This document shows positions 57,159 through 64,000 of a stretch of 64,000 nt of DNA, in pieces. A program made the position numbers and the translations under genes. The notes beneath the pieces are model-generated. The model was not told the DNA's origin. It made no database searches and was given only the letters and a program-made list of their open reading frames with translations. Positions within the stretch are counted from its first letter, which is position 1; every line of letters starts with the position of its first letter. The stretch lies in assembly GCA_044228795.1 (NCBI GenBank), contig JBGAUE010000009.1:62001-126000 (forward strand), given 5' to 3'. This DNA comes from M0108 sp044228795. Lineage in GTDB: Bacteria; Pseudomonadota; Gammaproteobacteria; Chromatiales; Chromatiaceae.

Positions 57159-58589
57159 ATGGGTAAGGGCTATCAGCTAATTGATATAAAGGCTAGCGGC
57201 GCCAGTCCCAGGACGAGGCCCCGCCAGGATAAAGACGCCAGCTTGTACCCAGATTCCGATTCCTGTCGCATTGTGCCGCGTGACCAGCATGGCATCTCCC
57301 GCGCCAACATTAGTGAGAATGCCCTCAAGGTACTCTATCGTCTCAAGCAGGAGGGCTATCAGGCTCTGCTGGTAGGGGGCGGGGTGCGGGATCTGCTTCT
57401 TGGCCGCGAGCCCAAGGATTTTGATGTGGCTACCGATGCCAGGCCGGAGGACGTGCGCCGGGTTTTCCGGAATTGCCGCCTCATTGGCCGACGTTTTCGT
57501 CTGGCCCATGTTCATTTTGGTCCCGAGATCATCGAGGTGGCGACCTTTCGGGGTGGTGGTGGCGAGATGGAGGACGATGGCGAACGCCACCTCGAAAACG
57601 GCATGATCGTGCGTGACAACCTCTATGGCACCCGTGAGGAAGATGCCCTGCGGCGCGATTTCACGGTCAACGCCCTTTACTACAATATTGCGGATTTCAC
57701 CGTCATCGACTACGCGGGCGGGCTTGAGGATCTCAAGGAGGGGCGTCTGCGGTTGATTGGCGACGACCCGGAGCGCCGTTACCGGGAGGATCCGGTGCGC
57801 ATGTTGAGGGCCGTCCGCTTCGCCGCTAAGCTGGGGTTTAATATCGATCCCGACTGCGAACGTCCCTTGAGGGAGCACAGTAGCCTCCTCAGCGGGGTGC
57901 CGGCGGCGCGTCTGTTCGAGGAGGTCCTCAAGCTTCTGCACTCCGGCACCGGGCTGGAGGGCTTCGAGAAGCTGCGTCACTACGATCTCTTTGGGCAACT
58001 CTTTCCGGCGACGGATGAGTGTCTGGCCTACGAGGATCACGCCTTCCCCATCACCTTCGTCAGTCGTGGTCTGGCCAACACCGATCGGCGCATTCAAGAG
58101 GATAAGCCGGTCACACCGGCCTTCCTCTTCGCTCTGCTCTTGTGGGAGCCGGTGCGCCGCCGCTTTTTCACGCTGGCGGATCGGGGCGTGGAGCCCCACG
58201 AGGCCATGGTCCAGGCGGGCGGGGAGGTGCTTTCGGCCCAACTCGCGCGTGTCAGCATCCCTAAGCGGTTCAGCCTGCCCATGCGCGAGGTTTGGGAGTT
58301 GCAACCACGTTTTGAGCAACTGGAAGGTAAGCACCCTCATCGCCTGGCGGCCCATCCCCGGTTTCGCGCCGCCTACGACTTTTTAGTGTTACGCGCCAAC
58401 AGTGGCGAGGCGGACCCGGAGCTGGCGGCCTGGTGGACGCGCTTCCAGGATGCCTCGGGCCTGGAGCGGGATGGGATGACGGGACCAGCCCGGAAGAAGC
58501 GCCGTCGTCGTCGCCCCCGTTCCAGCACTGGGGGCGAAGGGGCTGGCACCCCGGGTAATCCCCCTCATGGCGGTGCGGATGCCGGCTGA
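57159..58589 (+). CDS. pcnB: Poly(A) polymerase I
   Basis: Adds poly(A) tails to RNA 3' ends, promoting decay. About 476 residues. Nucleotidyltransferase motif LVGGGVRDLLLGREP and KDFDVATDA carry the metal-binding acids; FRNCRLIGRRFRLAHVHFGP and RALRRDFTVNAL-like blocks follow. The C-terminal tail is very basic (KKRRRRRPRS), as in PcnB. The start could also be the GTG at 57129. It overlaps folK by 23 bases, the usual gammaproteobacterial pcnB-folK pair. Confidence 0.95.
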   Translation: MGKGYQLIDIKASGASPRTRPRQDKDASLYPDSDSCRIVPRDQHGISRANISENALKVLYRLKQEGYQALLVGGGVRDLLLGREPKDFDVATDARPEDVRRVFRNCRLIGRRFRLAHVHFGPEIIEVATFRGGGGEMEDDGERHLENGMIVRDNLYGTREEDALRRDFTVNALYYNIADFTVIDYAGGLEDLKEGRLRLIGDDPERRYREDPVRMLRAVRFAAKLGFNIDPDCERPLREHSSLLSGVPAARLFEEVLKLLHSGTGLEGFEKLRHYDLFGQLFPATDECLAYEDHAFPITFVSRGLANTDRRIQEDKPVTPAFLFALLLWEPVRRRFFTLADRGVEPHEAMVQAGGEVLSAQLARVSIPKRFSLPMREVWELQPRFEQLEGKHPHRLAAHPRFRAAYDFLVLRANSGEADPELAAWWTRFQDASGLERDGMTGPARKKRRRRRPRSSTGGEGAGTPGNPPHGGADAG

Positions 58590-59085
58590 AAGGGCAGCCC
58601 GGCTCGCCTATGTTGCAATTGGCGCCAACCTGAATGGACCCGAGGGACAAGTCCGGAGTGCCATCGTCGAAGTGGACCAGATGCCCGGCGTTCGGGTCTT
58701 GGTGGCCTCCCCTCTCTATCTGACCAGGCCCTTGGGCATGGTGGATCAGCCCGATTTTGTCAATGCCGTCGTGAGCCTGGAGACGTACCTACCCCCGGGG
58801 GACCTGCTCCTAACCTTGCAGTCCATCGAGGACGATCATGGCCGGGTGCGGCATCTGCGTTGGGGACCGCGCACCCTGGACCTGGATATTCTCTTGTATG
58901 GTGGGGACATCATCGACGAACCGGGTCTGCGTGTGCCGCACCCCGAGATGTCTCGACGCGGCTTTGTGCTCTTCCCCCTCGCGGATATAGCCCCCGGAGA
59001 TCTCGTTATCCCCGGCCAGGGCACCCTGGCCGTGCTCTTGGCGGCTTGTCCCAGGGATGGCATCCAACTACTGACCACAGCCTGA
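58567..59085 (+). CDS. folK: HPPK, folate biosynthesis pyrophosphokinase
   Basis: 2-amino-4-hydroxy-6-hydroxymethyldihydropteridine pyrophosphokinase. 172 residues. Seen: AYVAIGANLNGPEGQV, the substrate motif VDQPDFVNAVV and the signature RWGPRTLDLDILLYG with the metal-binding Asp pair. Overlaps the end of pcnB and precedes panB. Confidence 0.96.
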   Translation: MAVRMPAERAARLAYVAIGANLNGPEGQVRSAIVEVDQMPGVRVLVASPLYLTRPLGMVDQPDFVNAVVSLETYLPPGDLLLTLQSIEDDHGRVRHLRWGPRTLDLDILLYGGDIIDEPGLRVPHPEMSRRGFVLFPLADIAPGDLVIPGQGTLAVLLAACPRDGIQLLTTA

Positions 59086-59175
59086 GCTTGTGAGGTCGCG
59101 GCTTCGCTGGCAGAATCGCTTCCAGCTTGAGCTGGTCACCGGATCTGCCCCGCTCTTTTTCACCGAGATGCCCTA

Positions 59176-59979
59176 ATGAACACCAAGCCTATCACCCTGT
59201 CCACCCTGGCCGCCATGAAGCAAGGGGGCGAACGGATCGTTTCTCTGACCTGTTATGACGCTAGCTTCTGTCACCTCCTTGAGGATGCCGGCGTGCAGGT
59301 GCTACTGGTGGGCGATTCCCTCGGTATGGTGATCCAGGGCCAGGAGACCACGGTACCCGTTTCTCTGGATGACATGGTCTATCACAGCGCTTGTGTAGCA
59401 CGGGCCCGCCGCCAAGCGCTCATCCTGGTGGATATGCCCTTTCTGACTTACGCCACCCCCGAGCGGGCCTTGGCAAGCGCGGGCCGCCTGATGCGCGAGG
59501 GTGGGGCTCAGATGGTCAAGCTGGAAGGAGGAGCCCCCTTCGTGGCAACGGTACAGCGACTCACCACTAACGGGGTTCCGGTCTGCGCCCACCTGGGTCT
59601 CTTGCCCCAATCTATCCATTGTTTGGGCGGCTATCGCTACCAGGGGCGCGATCGGGCATCCGCACTGGCCATTCTTGAGGATGCCGTGGCCCTGCAGGAG
59701 GCGGGTGCGGGGCTCTTGGTTCTCGAATGCGTACCCGCGGACCTGGCACGGGAGATTACTTGCGCCTTACGGATACCGGTCATCGGCATCGGCGCCGGCA
59801 ATGGCTGCGATGGCCAGGTCTTGGTGCTTCATGACTTGCTGGGACTCAACCCCAGGGGGGCGCCACGCTTTAGTAAGGATTTCCTGGCCGGACGCGGTAG
59901 CCTGGGAGAGGCTATCGCCGCCTATGTCGCGGCCGTACGCAGCGGGGCATTTCCCGGCCCCGAGCAGACAGCTTACTAA
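59176..59979 (+). CDS. panB: Ketopantoate hydroxymethyltransferase
   Basis: First committed step of pantothenate (coenzyme A) synthesis. 267 residues, TIM barrel. Seen: SLTCYDASFCHLLEDAGV, VGDSLGMVIQG, the metal region VDMPFLTY and IGIGAGNGCDGQVLVLHDLLG. Operon with panC. Confidence 0.97.
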   Translation: MNTKPITLSTLAAMKQGGERIVSLTCYDASFCHLLEDAGVQVLLVGDSLGMVIQGQETTVPVSLDDMVYHSACVARARRQALILVDMPFLTYATPERALASAGRLMREGGAQMVKLEGGAPFVATVQRLTTNGVPVCAHLGLLPQSIHCLGGYRYQGRDRASALAILEDAVALQEAGAGLLVLECVPADLAREITCALRIPVIGIGAGNGCDGQVLVLHDLLGLNPRGAPRFSKDFLAGRGSLGEAIAAYVAAVRSGAFPGPEQTAY

Positions 59980-60023
59980 CCCTCCTTCCTCAACTCTCCC
60001 CGCCCTGACCAAAGGTCATGTCC

Positions 60024-60893
60024 ATGGAACTCATCGAACAGGTTCCAATGCTACGCGCGCGTGTCGCCGCCTGGCACCGAGCGGGCCAGCGGGTGGGTTT
60101 CGTCCCCACCATGGGCAATCTGCATGCGGGGCATCTGGCGTTGGTCCGGGAGGCGCTGCATCGGGCGGATCGTGTCGTGGTCAGCATCTTCGTCAACCCC
60201 CTCCAGTTCGGACCCAAGGAGGATTTCAGCGCCTATCCTCGCACCCTGGAGGCCGACCGCGCCCTGCTTGCCGAGGCGGGGGCCCATCTGCTCTTTGCAC
60301 CCGCGGTTGGGGCTGTCTATCCCCGTGGTCAGGCTGGGCAGACGCGGGTGGAGGTGCCCGGTATTTCTGACATCCTGTGTGGCGCAAGTCGGCCGGGCCA
60401 TTTCGTGGGTGTCGCGACCGTGGTCTGCAAGCTGTTCAACATGGTCCAGCCAGACCTGGCCGTTTTTGGCGAGAAGGACTTCCAGCAGCTATTGGTCATC
60501 CGCCTCATGACCGAGGACCTGAGCCTGCCGATTGAGATTCAAGGTCTGGCCACGGTGCGGGAGCAGGATGGGCTGGCCATGAGTTCCCGCAATGGCTATC
60601 TGACCCGGGAGGAGCGGGCGCGGGCACCTGCCCTTTACCAAACCCTGCTGCGGAGTGGTGAGCGGTTGCGGGCCGGGATAGACATTGCCGAGGTCGAGCG
60701 TCTGGCGGGGGAAGAGATCCTTGCCGCTGGCTTGAGCCCGGAATATTTCAGCGTTCGCCGGTCCCTTGACCTGGGTATGGCAGGGCCTGAAGGCTGCGAT
60801 CTCGTGGTGCTGGCCGCTGCCCGTCTGGGCCGGGCGCGGCTGATTGATAACCTTTACGTCCAGCACCGGGATATTCCGGTGCCATCCCGTTGA
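60024..60893 (+). CDS. panC: Pantothenate synthetase
   Basis: Joins pantoate and beta-alanine using ATP. 289 residues from the ATG at 60024; an AAAGG site at 60011 is too close to the ATG at 60018. Seen: PTMGNLHAGHLALVREA with the HxGH motif, SIFVNPLQFGPKEDF, FGEKDFQQL, and the late MSSRNGYL block of this family. 44 bases after panB. Confidence 0.97.
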   Translation: MELIEQVPMLRARVAAWHRAGQRVGFVPTMGNLHAGHLALVREALHRADRVVVSIFVNPLQFGPKEDFSAYPRTLEADRALLAEAGAHLLFAPAVGAVYPRGQAGQTRVEVPGISDILCGASRPGHFVGVATVVCKLFNMVQPDLAVFGEKDFQQLLVIRLMTEDLSLPIEIQGLATVREQDGLAMSSRNGYLTREERARAPALYQTLLRSGERLRAGIDIAEVERLAGEEILAAGLSPEYFSVRRSLDLGMAGPEGCDLVVLAAARLGRARLIDNLYVQHRDIPVPSR

Positions 60894-61067
60894 AATGAAA
60901 CGTTCAACACGCTAACCTGCATGCCGCTAGGTATGCGCTGCCCCAGCCGGAACCTGGGAAATGCTGCGCCGCAGCAGAAATTGCAGCAATGCTTTCCATT
61001 TTGAAATAAAATGCTCTCCCATCATGCCTCAATGCTCCGGCTCTAGGTTCGCCAGAGGGTTTCCCAT

Positions 61068-61448
61068 ATGCAACTGACTTTGCTTAAGTGCAAGCTGCAT
61101 CGCGCATGCGTCACGCACGCTGAACTCGACTACGAGGGTTCCTGCGCCATCGACGAACATCTGATGGCCTTGGCGGGGATTCGCGAGTACGAACAGATCC
61201 AGATTTATAACGTCACTAACGGTGAGCGTTTCACCACCTATGCCATTCGCGCCGAACGTGATTCGCGTGTCATCTCGGTCAATGGGGCCGCTGCCCATAA
61301 GGCCGCGCCTGGCGACCGGGTCATCATTTGTGCTTACGCGGCGATGGATGCCGCCGAAGCCCATGCCTTCAGCCCCAGTCTGGTCTATCTGGACGAAAAT
61401 AATCGCGTGACCCGTACCGGTGACGCCATTCCGGCTCAAGCGGCCTGA
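61068..61448 (+). CDS. panD: Aspartate 1-decarboxylase
   Basis: Pyruvoyl enzyme that makes beta-alanine for pantothenate. 126 residues. The self-cleavage Gly-Ser is seen in DYEGSCAIDEHLM (Gly24-Ser25). Also CKLHRACVTHAEL and NGAAAHKAAPGDRVIICAYA. The 174-base gap after panC suggests its own promoter. Confidence 0.97.
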   Translation: MQLTLLKCKLHRACVTHAELDYEGSCAIDEHLMALAGIREYEQIQIYNVTNGERFTTYAIRAERDSRVISVNGAAAHKAAPGDRVIICAYAAMDAAEAHAFSPSLVYLDENNRVTRTGDAIPAQAA

Positions 61449-61583
61449 TTCCCCTGAATGGCTTTCTGATTGTCTTGCATCGGTTAGCTCGGGCGCACCG
61501 GCCCTGGACTGCTGTGAGAACCTGGCTTGCAAGCCATCCTGATCCTTCTGTTTAACTCCTGGATGAGAGGATTGAATCTAATA

Positions 61584-62561
61584 ATGAAAAAACCCATCAA
61601 AGTGACCATTACGGGTGCCGCCGGTAACATTGGCTATGCCTTGGCCTTCCGTGTCGCTGCTGGCGCTGTGTTCGGCCCCGATCAGCCCGTGATCCTAAGG
61701 CTGATGGAACTGCCCATGACCATGGGACCCCTGGGGGGGGTGGGCATGGAAATGGAAGACTGCGCCTTTCCCCTGGTGCATGATGTCGTACTGACGGACG
61801 ACCCCAAGATTGGTTTCCGTGATACCAACTATGTGCTCCTGGTCGGCGCTAAACCCCGCACCAAGGGCATGGAACGTAAGGATCTGATTACCGAGAACGC
61901 CCGCATTTTCTCGACCCAGGGTCGGGCTATCAACGAGCATGCCGCCCGGGATGTGCGCGTCATGGTGGTCGGTAATCCCGCTAACACCAATGCGATGATC
62001 GCCGCCGCCAATGCGCCGGACCTGCCGAAGGAACGCTTTACGGCCATGGCCCGCCTGGACCACAATCGCGCCATCGGCATGCTGGCCAAGAAGACCAACC
62101 GCCTGGCCGCTGACGTCCGGCGCATGATCGTCTGGGGTAACCACTCCCCGACCATGCATCCCGACCTCACCCACTGCACCGTCGGCGGCACCCCAGCCTT
62201 GGACCTGGTGTCCCTGGATTGGGCTATCGACCACATGATCCCCACCGTCCAGCGTCGGGGCGCCGCTGTTATCGAGGCGCGTGGGGCCTCTTCGGCGGCC
62301 TCGGCGGCGGGCTCGGTGGTCGATCATGTGCGCGATTGGTTCCTCGGTACCCCCGAGGGCGATTGGGTCAGTATGTCGGTCCACTCAGATGGCAGTTATG
62401 GCATCACCGAGGGTCTGGTCTATTCCTTCCCAGTAACCTGCAAGGAGGGCGATTACCAGATAGTCCAGGGTCTGGCGGTCACTGACTTCAGCAAGTCGAG
62501 GATGAAGGTGACTGAGAAGGAACTTCTGGAGGAGCGTGAGGTGGTCGCGGATTTGCTCTAG
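61584..62561 (+). CDS. mdh: Malate dehydrogenase (NAD)
   Basis: Interconverts malate and oxaloacetate. 325 residues from the ATG at 61584. Seen: the NAD motif ITGAAGNIGYALAFRVAAG, the substrate loop GAKPRTKGMERKDL, and the catalytic His block VWGNHSPTMHPDL. This is the cytosolic-type (group I) MDH. Earlier in-frame starts give sequence that does not match the family. Confidence 0.97.
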   Translation: MKKPIKVTITGAAGNIGYALAFRVAAGAVFGPDQPVILRLMELPMTMGPLGGVGMEMEDCAFPLVHDVVLTDDPKIGFRDTNYVLLVGAKPRTKGMERKDLITENARIFSTQGRAINEHAARDVRVMVVGNPANTNAMIAAANAPDLPKERFTAMARLDHNRAIGMLAKKTNRLAADVRRMIVWGNHSPTMHPDLTHCTVGGTPALDLVSLDWAIDHMIPTVQRRGAAVIEARGASSAASAAGSVVDHVRDWFLGTPEGDWVSMSVHSDGSYGITEGLVYSFPVTCKEGDYQIVQGLAVTDFSKSRMKVTEKELLEEREVVADLL

Positions 62562-62572
62562 GAGTCAGTAAT

Positions 62573-62616
62573 TCTCGGGACGAGCAATCGGTGAAGTTCT
62601 CGCCCCGAGACATTTT
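62573..62616 (+). terminator. Terminator of mdh
   Basis: TCTCGGG-A-CGAG, a 14-base loop and the mirrored CTCG-C-CCCGAGA, followed by CATTTTCC. An 11-pair stem with one mismatch, 12 bases after the stop. Confidence 0.6.
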
Positions 62617-62715
62617 CCAACCCGGATCCCCGGCCTGCGGTCGGCGGCGCGACTTCAGTTTCCCTAGCTCTGAACCCTCATCCCAGCCCGGCGGGAACAG
62701 TGGCTAGCGGTTCTT

Positions 62716-62744
62716 TTGACAACCCTCGTCAGCCTTGCTAGCGT
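62716..62744 (+). promoter_or_regulatory. Candidate promoter of sqrD
   Basis: Perfect -35 TTGACA, 17-base spacer, and TGCTAGCGT with an extended -10 TG. A start near 62751 would give a ~30-base leader. Confidence 0.5.
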
Positions 62745-62781
62745 GAGACCATGACCACCAAACCAAGAGGTATAGAAAAAA

Positions 62782-64000
62782 ATGGCACGCATCCTGATTC
62801 TCGGCGCTGGCATCTCGGGACATACCGCAGCACGATATTTGAGTAAATGGATCCGCAAGCCCCATGAGGTGATTGTGGTCTCCCCAAAACCCCAATGGAA
62901 CTGGATCCCCTCGAATATATGGGTTGCATGCGGAGAAATGACCAAGGAGCAGGTCACCTTCGAATTGGCTCCCGTTTATAAGAAGGCCGGCGTGGAGTTC
63001 AAGCAGGCAAGGGCCGTCTCGGTTCACCCGGAGGGAGACGCCAGCAACCAGAGCCCCTATGTCCGGATCGAATACACGGACACCTCTCGCGCTGGCCAGA
63101 CCGAGGATGTGGATTACGACTATCTGGTCAATGCCACGGGCCCCAAACTCAATTTTGGGGCTACTCCAGGCCTTGGGCCCGAGGGTGGCCATACCGTATC
63201 GGTCTGTACTCCAGACCATGCTACCCAGGCCAATGAGCAGTTGCAAGCTTGCATACAGGCTATGCAGAAGGGTGAGCGGCGCAAACTCGTTGTGGGTACC
63301 GGCCATGGTCTTTGCACCTGTCAAGGGGCCGCCTTCGAATATATTTACAACGTGGACCATGCCTTGCGCGAGGCCGGCGTTCGGGATAAGGCTGATCTGA
63401 CCTGGATCAGCAATGAATACGAACTCGGCGATTTCGGCATGGGTGGCGTGCATATCAATCGTGGCGGCTATGTCACCAATGGTAAGGTCTTTGCTGAATC
63501 CCTGATGGTGGAACGTGGCATCAGTTGGATTACCCGGTCTGCCGTCAACAAGATCGAGCCGGGTAAGATCCACTATGAGTCCTTGGACGGTTCCTTCGGT
63601 GAGTTGGACTATGACTTTGCCATGCTGATCCCGCCCTTTGCGGGGGTCGGTCTCAAGGCCTTCGATAAGGCCGGTACGGACATCTCCGGCGAGGTCTTTG
63701 CCCCCAATGGCCTCATGAAGGTAGACGCGGATTACAAGCCCAAGCCCTATGAAGACTGGGGTAAGCAGGATTGGCCCAAGACCTACCAGACCCCCAGGTT
63801 CAAGAACGTCTTTGCCATCGGTATCGCCTTTGCTCCGCCCCATTTGATCGGCAAGCCCATGCAGAGCCCCAACGGCACCGCGATTAACCCGACTCCGCCG
63901 CGTACTGGCATGCCTTCTGCCGCCATCGGCAAGGCGGTCGCGATGAATATTCGTGATTTGCTCAACGGCACCATTAAGGAGCCGACTCACACCGCCTCCA
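62782..64000 (+). CDS. sqrD: Sulfide:quinone oxidoreductase, SqrD-like (3' end outside window)
   Basis: Membrane-bound flavoprotein that oxidises sulfide to sulfur and reduces quinone. 406 residues are visible and the frame is still open at the edge. Seen: FAD motif ARILILGAGISGHTAARYL, the active-site region GTGHGLCTCQGAAFEYIYN with cysteines, and the late FAVAIGIAFAPPH-like block (VFAIGIAFAPPHLIG). AAGAGG precedes the ATG at 62782. The type IV (SqrD) label is from overall resemblance to the Chromatiaceae enzyme and is less certain than the family. It supplies the sulfur that the dsr system oxidises. Confidence 0.88.
   Translation, partial: MARILILGAGISGHTAARYLSKWIRKPHEVIVVSPKPQWNWIPSNIWVACGEMTKEQVTFELAPVYKKAGVEFKQARAVSVHPEGDASNQSPYVRIEYTDTSRAGQTEDVDYDYLVNATGPKLNFGATPGLGPEGGHTVSVCTPDHATQANEQLQACIQAMQKGERRKLVVGTGHGLCTCQGAAFEYIYNVDHALREAGVRDKADLTWISNEYELGDFGMGGVHINRGGYVTNGKVFAESLMVERGISWITRSAVNKIEPGKIHYESLDGSFGELDYDFAMLIPPFAGVGLKAFDKAGTDISGEVFAPNGLMKVDADYKPKPYEDWGKQDWPKTYQTPRFKNVFAIGIAFAPPHLIGKPMQSPNGTAINPTPPRTGMPSAAIGKAVAMNIRDLLNGTIKEPTHTAS

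Overview
The window looks like chromosome of a purple sulfur bacterium (Gammaproteobacteria, probably Chromatiaceae). The main reason is a complete reverse-type dsr locus in the order dsrA-B-E-F-H-C-M-K-L-J-O-P-N-R-S, the order known from Allochromatium vinosum. A sulfide:quinone oxidoreductase of the SqrD type runs off the right edge and a second SQR-like flavoprotein lies at 31.8 kb. The DNA is GC-rich throughout. No IS element, phage gene, rRNA or CRISPR array was seen. The genus is inference.

Layout. 1-11 kb is a classic gammaproteobacterial division/envelope cluster: ddl (3' part), ftsQ, ftsA, ftsZ, lpxC, dciA (reverse), an M23 peptidase, secA and argJ. 11-15 kb is a reverse-strand operon pip-dtd-hisB-hisA-hisI-hisE that lacks hisH and hisF. 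15-19.8 kb holds small envelope and unknown genes: a phosphodiester glycosidase, a retropepsin-like protease, an ankyrin lipoprotein, a 2OG-Fe(II) oxygenase and a helix-hairpin-helix protein with a histone-H1-like tail. Then comes tRNA-Arg(CCT).

20-29.5 kb is an accessory, copper-centred periplasmic module: a cytochrome c/periplasmic-binding-protein fusion, three divergent exported FKBP proteins, a SCO1/SenC copper chaperone, an 843-residue CotA-like multicopper oxidase, and a divergent sigma-54 enhancer-binding regulator with a cysteine-rich PAS domain. A -24/-12 promoter candidate and a large inverted repeat lie between the oxidase and the regulator. I know of no described system with this composition, and it is the best candidate here for something new.

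30-39.4 kb carries sthA, the SQR-like flavoprotein, an RRM protein, a DEAD-box helicase and sucAB. 39.5-41.2 kb is a three-gene reverse operon that includes an orphan Cas6/Cmx6-like RAMP protein, a TPR-like protein and a 63-residue protein, lying divergently next to dsr. 41.8-56 kb is the dsr operon, which oxidises stored sulfur to sulfite: DsrEFH and DsrC pass sulfur, DsrAB is the sulfite reductase running in reverse, DsrL links it to NAD(P)H, DsrMKJOP is the membrane redox complex, DsrN makes siroheme amide, and DsrR and DsrS are accessory. Strong hairpins sit in several dsr intergenic gaps. 57-62.6 kb holds tRNA-Glu(CTC), pcnB-folK-panB-panC, panD and mdh, followed by sqrD.
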